Positions 1 through 5,165 of a DNA stretch of 5,165 bases are shown one piece after another. The notes beneath the pieces are model-generated. The model saw only the letters and a program-made list of their open reading frames with translations, was not told the origin of the DNA and ran no database searches. Source of the DNA: Deltaproteobacteria bacterium (GTDB lineage: Bacteria; Desulfobacterota; B13-G15; RBG-16-54-18). Within the stretch, counting starts at the first letter, position 1; each line of letters starts with the position of its first letter. The translations under genes and the position numbers were made by a program. Location of the stretch: positions 1 through 5,165 of the forward strand of contig QMLM01000129.1 of the NCBI GenBank assembly GCA_003646745.1, written 5' to 3'.

Positions 1-25
1 CCCCCTTCAAGGCCCAAATCGTCAT
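1..25 (-). CDS. Possible first codons of a further gene, cut by the window edge
   Basis: An ATG at bases 25-23 on the minus strand is preceded by a long purine run that includes GAGAGG three bases before it. The frame is open to the window edge, encoding MTIWALKG. In related genomes rpmE is often followed by another translation-linked gene such as prfA, but these eight residues do not look like the start of release factor 1 and I do not recognise them. The ATG lies only 28 bases beyond the T-tract of the predicted terminator, leaving little room for a separate promoter. It could equally be non-coding. Confidence 0.2.
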
Positions 26-53
26 TTTCCTCTCTCTTTCCTCTCCTTCAGGC

Positions 54-100
54 AAAAAAATATCACCGGCATCGCAAAATAATCTCCCTCTCGCCGGTGA
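54..100 (-). terminator. Predicted intrinsic terminator downstream of rpmE
   Basis: On the minus strand TCACCGGC (100-93) pairs perfectly with GCCGGTGA (70-63), giving an 8-bp stem with six G-C pairs. After ATA, seven consecutive T residues follow (60-54). It begins 8 bases after the rpmE stop codon. The loop is 22 bases, longer than usual, which lowers confidence somewhat, but the stem and T-tract have the right order and polarity for stopping minus-strand transcription. It would close the gyrB-coaE-rho-rpmE unit. Confidence 0.7.
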
Positions 101-108
101 GAAGTCCT

Positions 109-330
109 CTATCCCTCTCTTCGCCCCTCTTTCTGGAGTTTATACTTGCGGGTAAACTTCTCTATTCTGCCCGCCGTATCCACTAATTTTTCCCTTCCCG
201 TAAAGAAGGGATGGCAGCGGGAGCAGATGTCCACCGAATAGTCTTTTCGAGTGGACTTGGTTTGAAAAGTGGCTCCACATGCACAGGTAATGGTGATATC
301 AAACATCTGTGGGTGAATCCCCTTCTTCAT
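109..330 (-). CDS. rpmE: Large-subunit ribosomal protein L31 (bL31), zinc-binding form
   Basis: L31 is a small protein of the 50S subunit that takes part in the bridge between the ribosomal subunits. The 73 residues match the family over its whole length: KKGIHPQ at the start, the CSRCHPFFTGREK core, and DTAGRIEKFTRKYKL near the end. Four cysteines are present as CAC (Cys16, Cys18) and CSRC (Cys36, Cys39), so this is the zinc-holding form, not the cysteine-less one that many bacteria make under zinc starvation. Two consecutive ATGs, at 333 and 330, can start it. The second is chosen because AAGGGG then lies 7 bases upstream and the protein begins MKKGIHP as in E. coli (MKKDIHP). The first would add one methionine. 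rpmE lies 65 bases after rho but appears to have its own promoter, and an intrinsic-terminator-like hairpin follows the stop codon. Confidence 0.95.
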   Translation of the reverse strand: MKKGIHPQMFDITITCACGATFQTKSTRKDYSVDICSRCHPFFTGREKLVDTAGRIEKFTRKYKLQKEGRREG

Positions 331-357
331 CATTCAACCCCTTTTTTAAAATTTATT

Positions 358-380
358 TATAAAATATAGCATATTTTATA
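358..380. repeat. Perfect 10-bp AT-rich inverted repeat over the rpmE promoter
   Basis: TATAAAATAT (358-367) and ATATTTTATA (371-380) are exact reverse complements separated by the three bases AGC. The repeat covers the predicted -10 element and most of the -35/-10 spacer of the rpmE promoter, the classical place for a repressor site. It cannot act as an intrinsic terminator of rho in the usual way because the stem has no G or C pairs. It may be an operator, or simply an AT-rich palindrome arising by chance. The site is seen; any role is inferred. Confidence 0.6.
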
Positions 381-391
381 CCCATTATCAA
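363..391 (-). promoter_or_regulatory. Predicted sigma-70-type promoter for rpmE
   Basis: On the minus strand a -35-like TTGATA (bases 391-386; consensus TTGACA) is followed by exactly 17 bases and a -10-like TATATT (368-363; consensus TATAAT). A TGC triplet immediately before it gives an extended -10. Transcription would start near base 356, leaving a leader of about 25 bases that contains the rpmE ribosome binding site. The elements lie in the rho-rpmE gap, so L31 could be made at a level independent of the gyrB-coaE-rho transcript. This is a sequence match only; the gap is AT-rich, which raises the chance of fortuitous -10 matches. The good -35, ideal spacing and TG element together make it convincing. 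Confidence 0.65.
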
Positions 392-398
392 CCCCTTC

Positions 399-1661
399 TC
401 ATTGGTTCATGGTATCCAAAAATTCCCTGTTGGTGGTGGTCTTGCGCAGTTTGTCCAACAGAAACTCCATGCTATCAACGGTATTCATTGGGGTCAACAC
501 CTTGCGCAAGAGCCATATGCGCTCTAAGTCGTTCTTGTCCAGCAAAAGCTCCTCTTTCCTCGTCCCCGAGCGATTGATATCTATGGCTGGGAAGATCCTC
601 CTATCCACCAGACGTCGATCTAGCATTAACTCCATATTGCCTGTCCCCTTGAATTCTTCGAAGATCACCTCGTCCATCCTGCTCCCCGTATCGATTAAGG
701 CAGTGGCAATGATGGTCAGGCTCCCCCCTTCCTCGATGTTTCTAGCGGCGCCGAAAAACCGCTTAGGCCTCTGGAGGGCATTGGCGTCTATTCCTCCCGA
801 GAGTACCTTACCGCTGGGAGGTACCACCGCATTGTAGGCCCTTGCCAGCCTAGTAATGCTATCTAAGAGGATGATCACATCTCTTTGGTGCTCCACCAGC
901 CTCTTAGCCCTTTCGATCACCATCTCTGCCACTTGTACATGTCGCTGCGGTGGCTCGTCAAAGGTGGAGCTGATCACCTCTCCCTCCACCGAACGCTCCA
1001 TATCCGTTACCTCCTCGGGCCGCTCATCAATTAGCAGCACGATGAGGATCATCTCCTTATGATTGGCCATAATGCTGTGAGCAATGGATTGCAAGAGCAT
1101 GGTCTTCCCTGTCCTGGGTGGTGCGACGATCAAACCTCTTTGCCCTTTCCCTATGGGGGTGAGCAGATCCATCACTCTAGTGGAATAATCATCAGGGTCA
1201 TATTCCAAATTTATCTTCTCCTGCGGGTATAAAGGGGTGAGGTTGTCAAAGAGGATCTTTTCCTTCGCCGCTTCGGTATCTTCGTAGTTGAGCTTCTCCA
1301 CCTTAAGAAGAGCAAAATATCTCTCTGTCTCTTTTGGGGGTCTTATCTGCCCTGAGATGGTATCCCCCGTTCTAAGATTGAACCTCCTTATTTGCGAGGG
1401 AGAGACATAGATGTCATCTGGGCCTGGCAGATAGTTATAATCCGGTGAGCGGAGGAAGCCGAAGCCATCGGGAAGGATCTCCAGCACCCCCTCCCCATAT
1501 ATGACCCCGTTCTTCTCTGCCTGCGCCTGAAGGATGGCAAAGATCAATTCCTGTCTGCGCATATTAGCCGCCCCTTCTACATTCAGCTCCTTGGCCAAGG
1601 CCGCCAACTCCGATATCTTTTTGCGTTTTAACTCCCTAAGGTTCATTACCTCTGTATTCAT
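399..1661 (-). CDS. rho: Transcription termination factor Rho
   Basis: Rho is the hexameric RNA helicase/ATPase that ends transcription of untranslated or weakly translated RNA. The 420 residues align almost end to end with the 419-residue E. coli protein. Order of parts: N-terminal helical region (MNLRELKRKKISELAALAKE); the cold-shock-like primary RNA-binding fold with DGFGFLRS at 65-72 and DDIYVSPSQIRRFNLRTGD at about 82-100; Walker A APPRTGKT at 180-187; LLIDERPEE with the expected catalytic Glu213; Walker B VIILLDS with Asp267; Q-loop region VVPPSGKVLSGG at 279-290; R-loop DTGSR at 324-328; and the arginine finger in NRSGTRKEE (Arg368). The start at 1661 forms ATGA with the coaE stop and has AGAGGT plus an upstream AAGGGGG. 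The internal ATG at 1646 matches the E. coli N-terminus (MNL), but its AGAGG lies only two bases away. Expression is expected from the gyrB-coaE transcript. No separate rho leader or attenuator is possible in this arrangement. Confidence 0.97.
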   Translation of the reverse strand: MNTEVMNLRELKRKKISELAALAKELNVEGAANMRRQELIFAILQAQAEKNGVIYGEGVLEILPDGFGFLRSPDYNYLPGPDDIYVSPSQIRRFNLRTGDTISGQIRPPKETERYFALLKVEKLNYEDTEAAKEKILFDNLTPLYPQEKINLEYDPDDYSTRVMDLLTPIGKGQRGLIVAPPRTGKTMLLQSIAHSIMANHKEMILIVLLIDERPEEVTDMERSVEGEVISSTFDEPPQRHVQVAEMVIERAKRLVEHQRDVIILLDSITRLARAYNAVVPPSGKVLSGGIDANALQRPKRFFGAARNIEEGGSLTIIATALIDTGSRMDEVIFEEFKGTGNMELMLDRRLVDRRIFPAIDINRSGTRKEELLLDKNDLERIWLLRKVLTPMNTVDSMEFLLDKLRKTTTNREFLDTMNQ

Positions 1662-2254
1662 GATACCTCTTTCCCCCTTATTGACTTATAAAACCTAATC
1701 GCCTGCTCCCGGGTCTCCTCCATGGATCCATTGTTGTTGATGACATAGTGAGCATAGAAAACCTTCTTTTCCAACGGGAGTTGGGTCTCTATCCTCATGA
1801 TTGCCTCATCTCTAGATATCCCGTCTCTACGCATAAGGCGCTGGATCTGCACCTCCCTGGCGATATAGACTACTACAACTACATCCACCTTCTCATGTTC
1901 CCCTTTCTCGATCAAAAGAGGTACATCTAATACAACGTCTCCCACACAATCCTGTACCTTCTCCCACATCTGTGCTTGAATTCGTGGGTGGAGGATTTCC
2001 TCAAGGATCCTTCTTCTGTTTAGGTCTCGAAATATAATCCGCCCCAATTTTTCTCTGTCTATCTCCCCTGCCTCTTTGAGCACTTCGTCTCCAAAGACCC
2101 GCACCACCTCCTCTTTAACGAGAGCATCTTTGGCCATGATCTCCCTACCGATTTCGTCCGCATCAATCACCTTAACACCTAATTCCGCCAAAGTTCTTGA
2201 GACCAAGCTCTTGCCACTGGCGATTCCACCTGTCAGGCCAATGATCCAACCCAT
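1658..2254 (-). CDS. coaE: Dephospho-CoA kinase
   Basis: CoaE catalyses the last step of coenzyme A synthesis, ATP-dependent phosphorylation of the 3' hydroxyl of dephospho-CoA, in the cytoplasm. With the chosen start it has 198 residues, the usual family size. Visible motifs are the N-terminal LTGGIASGKS P-loop (Gly9 to Ser16), VIDADEIGRE with the conserved Asp33, LEEILHPRI near residue 84-92, VLDVPLLIE at 108-116, and the lid-like QRLMRRDGISRDEA segment. Two adjacent ATGs can start it: 2257, giving a 4-base ATGA overlap with the gyrB stop, and 2254, which shares one base with that stop. The second gives MGWIIGLTGGIASGK, the same spacing to the P-loop as known CoaE proteins, and is annotated here. 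Neither has a clear Shine-Dalgarno sequence, so translation probably depends on ribosomes finishing gyrB. The reading frame stays open upstream inside gyrB, but that stretch has no CoaE similarity. The gene's own stop overlaps the rho start. Confidence 0.95.
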   Translation of the reverse strand: MGWIIGLTGGIASGKSLVSRTLAELGVKVIDADEIGREIMAKDALVKEEVVRVFGDEVLKEAGEIDREKLGRIIFRDLNRRRILEEILHPRIQAQMWEKVQDCVGDVVLDVPLLIEKGEHEKVDVVVVVYIAREVQIQRLMRRDGISRDEAIMRIETQLPLEKKVFYAHYVINNNGSMEETREQAIRFYKSIRGKEVS

Positions 2255-4662
2255 CATATGTCCAGATTTTCTACTTGAAGGGCATTTTTTTCGATAAAAC
2301 GGCGGCGCTCCTCTACTTGATCTCCCATAAGGATGGTGAAGATCTCGTCCGCCACGACGGCATCCTCCACCCGCACCTGCAGCAGGCTCCGCCGTTCGGG
2401 GTTCATGGTGGTCTCCCAAAGTTGTTCGGGATTCATCTCTCCTAGACCTTTATATCTCTGAATATATAGACCCTCCTTTCCTATATTGGTGATATATTGC
2501 AGCAATTCTACTTTGGATTCTATCCTGTGCTGCCCCCCTTTGTAGTAGATGATAAAAGGTGGGGTTTCAAGACCAGCGATTGATCGATAGAGGGCTTGGA
2601 CATTCCTATATTCTACGGAGTCTATCAGTTCCTTATTTATCTTCCTCTCAACCCTTCTCCCATTTATCTTTCCTTGAAGGGAAAATTCATAGAGGTTATG
2701 CTCCTCGTCAGTCGCGATGTCTCCTACCTCCATCCCCTCTGCTCGCAAGGCTTTATGCACGAACATAAGACGTCCTTTGTCTCCGAAATCCTCTGGCAGG
2801 GAAACCTCCTGCCGAAGCAAGACCTTTATGGCCTCCCTAGGATATCCCCTTCTCTCAAGCCTCCTCAGATAGTAGTCAAAGCGGGAGAGCTTATTCAGTA
2901 TATCCAATAGCCTCTTCCCTCCCAAGCGAGTTCGAGCTCCCTTTAGCTCCAGTTCCACCTTTTCCATAGCCCTTTCTAAAAGAAACCTATTCAGCTCCTC
3001 TTCATCTTTGAGATAGACGTCCTCTTTACCCACTCTTATCCTATATAATGGGGGCTGAGCAATATAAAGGTACCCCCTCTCGATTACTCCTACCATTTGT
3101 CGGTAAAAGAAGGTCAAAAGAAGGGTCCTTATGTGAGAGCCGTCTACATCGGCATCGGTCATGATGATGATCTTGTGATATCTGATCTTGGAGACGTCCA
3201 CCTCATCTTGATTAATCCCTACACCCAAGGCGGTGATGATGGTCTTTATCTCGTCATTGGACAACATCTTATCAAATCGCGCCTTTTCCACATTGAGGAT
3301 TTTCCCCTTTAAGGGGAGAATAGCCTGATATTTCCTATCCCTGCCCTGTTTAGCCGAGCCACCTGCTGAATCCCCCTCCACTATATATAGTTCGCTGTGA
3401 GCAGGGTCACGTTCCTGGCAATCAGCTAGCTTGCCTGGAAGAAGGGTTGAGTCCATCCCTCCCTTTTTTCTGGCAAGTTCCCTTGCCTTACGAGCGGCCA
3501 CTCGGGCCCGTGCAGCATCGATTACCTTGGACAATATCTTTCGGGCCACAGTAGGATGCTCTTCAAAGAAACCCCCCAATTTCTCATTGGTCAAGGTCTC
3601 AACATAACCTTTTATCTCACTGTTTCCCAACTTTGTCTTTGTCTGACCCTCAAACTGAGGATCAGGCAGTCTCACGCTGATCACACCAACCAGCCCCTCC
3701 CTCACATCTTCCCCGCTCAGCCCCTCTTTAAGGTCTTTGAGGAGGTTGTTGTTAGCGGCATAGGTATTTATCGTCCTAGTCAATGCCGATTTAAACCCTA
3801 CTAGATGAGTTCCACCCTCGTGGGTATTTATGCTGTTTGCAAAGGTGAAGATGGTTTCCTTATAGCTGTCGTTATACTGCAGGGCAACCTCAATGTAGGT
3901 GTCGTTCTTTTCACCTTCAAAGTAGATAGGTTTGAGATGGATGCAGTTTTTGTTGCGGTTAAGGTACTCGACAAAGGAGATGATACCCCCTTTATAGAAA
4001 AATTGGTTGTTTTTATCATTTCTTTCATCTTCAATGGTTATAGTTATACCTTTGTTTAGAAATGAGAGCTCACGCAGACGTTGGGAGAGTAATTCATAGC
4101 TGAACTCAAGATCTCCAAATATTTCTGGGTCTGGCTTAAACTTTATTTTCGTCCCTGTCTTTTTTGTCTTACCCACAATCTGTAAGGGGGTCTTTCTTTG
4201 TCCCTTCTCGTATCGCTGAAAATAGACTTTTCCGTCCCTTTTTATCTCTAACTCTAAATATTCGGAAAGAGCATTTACTACAGAAAGACCCACTCCATGA
4301 AGTCCTCCTGATACCTTATAACTTTTTTTATCAAACTTTCCACCAGAATGAAGTTTTGTCAGAACTACTTCTACAGCAGGCTTTTTTTCCAGTTGATGGA
4401 TATCCACGGGAATACCTCTTCCATTATCTTTAACTGTAACACTATTGTCTAAGTGAATTATTACCTCTATTTTTGTGCAATAACCGGCGAGGGATTCATC
4501 TATGCTGTTGTCCACCAACTCCTCCACTAAATGATGTAAGCCCTCTATTCCTGTATTACCTATGTACATAGATGGTCTCTTTCTGACAGCAGTCAATCCA
4601 TCTAATACCTTAATTTGTCTGGCGTCATAGATTTCTTCCAAGGACTTTGTCATTTCTCCCAT
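2254..4662 (-). CDS. gyrB: DNA gyrase subunit B
   Basis: GyrB is the ATPase subunit of the A2B2 gyrase that introduces negative supercoils ahead of forks and transcription. The protein is 802 residues. The GHKL ATPase domain shows the N-terminal arm Tyr12, ELVDNSIDE with Glu48 as the expected catalytic base and Asn52 for Mg2+, DNGRGIP at 79-85 and GGLHGVG at 119-125. The transducer lysine lies in QTKTK (Lys342). The TOPRIM domain has EGDSAGGSAKQGRDR from Glu429, PLKGKILNVEKAR, and DADVDGSH with Asp503, Asp505 and Asp507. The C-terminal YKGLGEMNPEQLWETTM motif (about 737-753) is complete. Residues of about 550-725 form the large insertion known from E. coli-type GyrB and absent from Bacillus-type proteins. 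The ATG at 4662 is preceded by an AGAAGAGAG purine run. The alternative ATG at 4653 (MTKSLEEIYD) has a GGGAG only two bases away, so the longer start is preferred, though not strongly. The stop TGA overlaps the coaE start region. gyrA does not follow, so it must lie elsewhere. Confidence 0.97.
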   Translation of the reverse strand: MGEMTKSLEEIYDARQIKVLDGLTAVRKRPSMYIGNTGIEGLHHLVEELVDNSIDESLAGYCTKIEVIIHLDNSVTVKDNGRGIPVDIHQLEKKPAVEVVLTKLHSGGKFDKKSYKVSGGLHGVGLSVVNALSEYLELEIKRDGKVYFQRYEKGQRKTPLQIVGKTKKTGTKIKFKPDPEIFGDLEFSYELLSQRLRELSFLNKGITITIEDERNDKNNQFFYKGGIISFVEYLNRNKNCIHLKPIYFEGEKNDTYIEVALQYNDSYKETIFTFANSINTHEGGTHLVGFKSALTRTINTYAANNNLLKDLKEGLSGEDVREGLVGVISVRLPDPQFEGQTKTKLGNSEIKGYVETLTNEKLGGFFEEHPTVARKILSKVIDAARARVAARKARELARKKGGMDSTLLPGKLADCQERDPAHSELYIVEGDSAGGSAKQGRDRKYQAILPLKGKILNVEKARFDKMLSNDEIKTIITALGVGINQDEVDVSKIRYHKIIIMTDADVDGSHIRTLLLTFFYRQMVGVIERGYLYIAQPPLYRIRVGKEDVYLKDEEELNRFLLERAMEKVELELKGARTRLGGKRLLDILNKLSRFDYYLRRLERRGYPREAIKVLLRQEVSLPEDFGDKGRLMFVHKALRAEGMEVGDIATDEEHNLYEFSLQGKINGRRVERKINKELIDSVEYRNVQALYRSIAGLETPPFIIYYKGGQHRIESKVELLQYITNIGKEGLYIQRYKGLGEMNPEQLWETTMNPERRSLLQVRVEDAVVADEIFTILMGDQVEERRRFIEKNALQVENLDI

Positions 4663-4726
4663 CTCTCTTCTGGCGGGTTTAATCTGCGAGATAACCGGGA
4701 AAAGACATCTTTTTTTGGAGGGGAGC

Positions 4727-5165
4727 TTAAAGGCGCATGGGCATTATAACATACAAAAATTCTTCTTTCCCATCCACTGGCCTTAATACTCCAGCACTTA
4801 ATTCTTCCTTCAACTCCAGCTTTATTTTTTCAGTGTTAATTATGTTTAGTACATCTAGCAAATATCTTGCGTTAAAGCTTATATCTAAAGGATCTCCTTC
4901 ATAATCTATAACTATCTCCTCTTGAACATCACCTACGTCTGGTCCTCCTGTTTTAATTTCCATTAAACCACTTTTTATTGAAAATCTAACCCCCTCACCC
5001 TTCTCACTGGCTATCACATGGGCACGACGCAGAGAGCCGATAAAATTCCTTCGATCAATCAACACCTGCTTATCATTAGATGTAGGGATAACCTGTTGAT
5101 AGTCTGGGTATTTCCCTTCTAATAGGCGAATTATCACAATATTTCGTTCGGTTTTAAATAAAAAA
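4727..5165 (-). CDS. dnaN: DNA polymerase III beta subunit (sliding clamp), C-terminal part, 5' end outside window
   Basis: DnaN forms the ring-shaped dimer that slides on DNA and tethers the replicative polymerase and many repair proteins. The last 145 residues are visible, matching roughly residue 222 to the end of the 366-residue E. coli protein: the end of domain II and all of domain III. Recognisable parts are the interdomain linker (RLLEGKYPDYQQVIP), the domain III segment NARYLLDVLNIINTEKIKLEL, whose spacing matches E. coli NVSYVLDVLN, and the ending YVIMPMRL. The C-terminal MPMRL contributes to the pocket that binds clamp-interaction peptides. The frame stays open through the window edge, and the residues before the GTG at 5137 (FLFKTERNI) continue the family pattern. 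That GTG is therefore internal and the gene starts beyond base 5165. The stop is TAA. gyrB follows 64 bases later on the same strand. Hand-counted GC is near 30% in sampled stretches. Confidence 0.96.
   Translation of the reverse strand, partial: FLFKTERNIVIIRLLEGKYPDYQQVIPTSNDKQVLIDRRNFIGSLRRAHVIASEKGEGVRFSIKSGLMEIKTGGPDVGDVQEEIVIDYEGDPLDISFNARYLLDVLNIINTEKIKLELKEELSAGVLRPVDGKEEFLYVIMPMRL

Larger units (their letters stand above)
334..397 (-). repeat. Two direct copies of AAGGGGTTGA in the rho-rpmE gap
   Basis: On the minus strand the 10-mer AAGGGGTTGA occurs at 397-388, just after the rho stop, and again at 343-334, just before the rpmE start. The downstream copy supplies the rpmE ribosome binding site (AAGGGG, 7 bases before the chosen ATG). 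The upstream copy contributes the TTGA of the predicted -35 element. It also lies 6 bases before an ATG that opens a 10-codon reading frame ending at 353. The match is exact but short. Confidence 0.5.

Noticed and set aside
2258..2419. N-terminal extension of the coaE reading frame back to an ATG at 2419, which would give a 253-residue protein
   Set aside because: This stretch lies inside gyrB in another frame and encodes low-complexity Gly/Arg/Pro-rich sequence with no CoaE similarity. The family N-terminus (MxxIIGLTGGIASGK) begins at 2254.
3828..4034. Second minus-strand frame inside gyrB encoding a Ser/Thr-rich 68-residue peptide
   Set aside because: It is an out-of-frame shadow of the GyrB transducer region, whose real frame is uninterrupted.
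409..4433. Plus-strand open frames, for example 409-837, 1748-1930, 2596-2910, 3556-3804, 3805-4059 and 4164-4433
   Set aside because: All lie opposite gyrB, coaE or rho, whose motifs are intact on the minus strand. Their translations show no recognisable domain, and I see no supporting ribosome binding sites.
4700..4713. Short inverted repeat AAAAGA/TCTTTT in the dnaN-gyrB gap
   Set aside because: It has six mostly A-T pairs with a two-base spacer. That is too weak for a terminator hairpin and easily arises by chance in AT-rich sequence. No convincing promoter was found in this gap either.
4727..5137. dnaN starting at the GTG at 5137
   Set aside because: The frame is open beyond it to the window edge, and the upstream residues FLFKTERNI fit the clamp family. 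The gene is truncated by the window, not short.
1..5165. CRISPR array, tRNA or rRNA gene, insertion sequence, attachment site, replication origin or defence genes
   Set aside because: I saw no regularly spaced repeats, no transposase or integrase-like protein, no terminal repeats, and no DnaA-box cluster. The window is almost fully occupied by conserved housekeeping genes, with gaps of at most about 108 bases.

Overview
This window is a compact bacterial housekeeping region with every recognisable gene on the minus strand. Read in the direction of transcription (high to low coordinates) it holds: the 3' part of dnaN (sliding clamp, cut by the window edge), gyrB (DNA gyrase subunit B), coaE (dephospho-CoA kinase), rho (transcription termination factor) and rpmE (ribosomal protein L31). 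These are followed by an intrinsic-terminator-like hairpin and possibly the first codons of another gene at the left edge. The plus strand carries no credible gene.

The organism is a bacterium, probably a Gram-negative of the old deltaproteobacterial (Desulfobacterota-like) sphere. GyrB is 802 residues long and has the large insertion in its TOPRIM half, which the roughly 640-residue Bacillus-type proteins lack. Rho is very close to the 419-residue E. coli form, with no extended N-terminal insertion. A coaE-rho-rpmE order also fits that assignment as far as I recall. The placement is an inference from protein style and gene order, not a phylogeny. Hand-counted GC is about 30-40% in dnaN and the 5' half of gyrB, and mostly about 45-60% further downstream.

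Layout. dnaN and gyrB are separated by 64 bases with no obvious terminator or promoter. gyrB/coaE and coaE/rho each join through an ATGA start/stop overlap, so gyrB-coaE-rho should be one transcript with coupled translation. rho and rpmE are separated by 65 bases that hold a good sigma-70-type promoter (TTGATA, 17 bp, extended TGC-TATATT) for rpmE. A perfect 10-bp inverted repeat covers its -10 and most of its spacer. Downstream of rpmE an 8-bp stem plus a T-tract probably ends the unit.

Functionally the cluster joins replication (clamp, gyrase), cofactor synthesis (last step to CoA), transcription termination (Rho) and translation (L31). It looks like an origin-type dnaN-gyrB block without recF between the two genes and without gyrA directly after gyrB, joined to a coaE-rho-rpmE block. 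I found no mobile element, CRISPR array, RNA gene, defence system or unknown protein. The few points worth a second look are the rpmE promoter/palindrome, the gene order and the base-composition change within gyrB.
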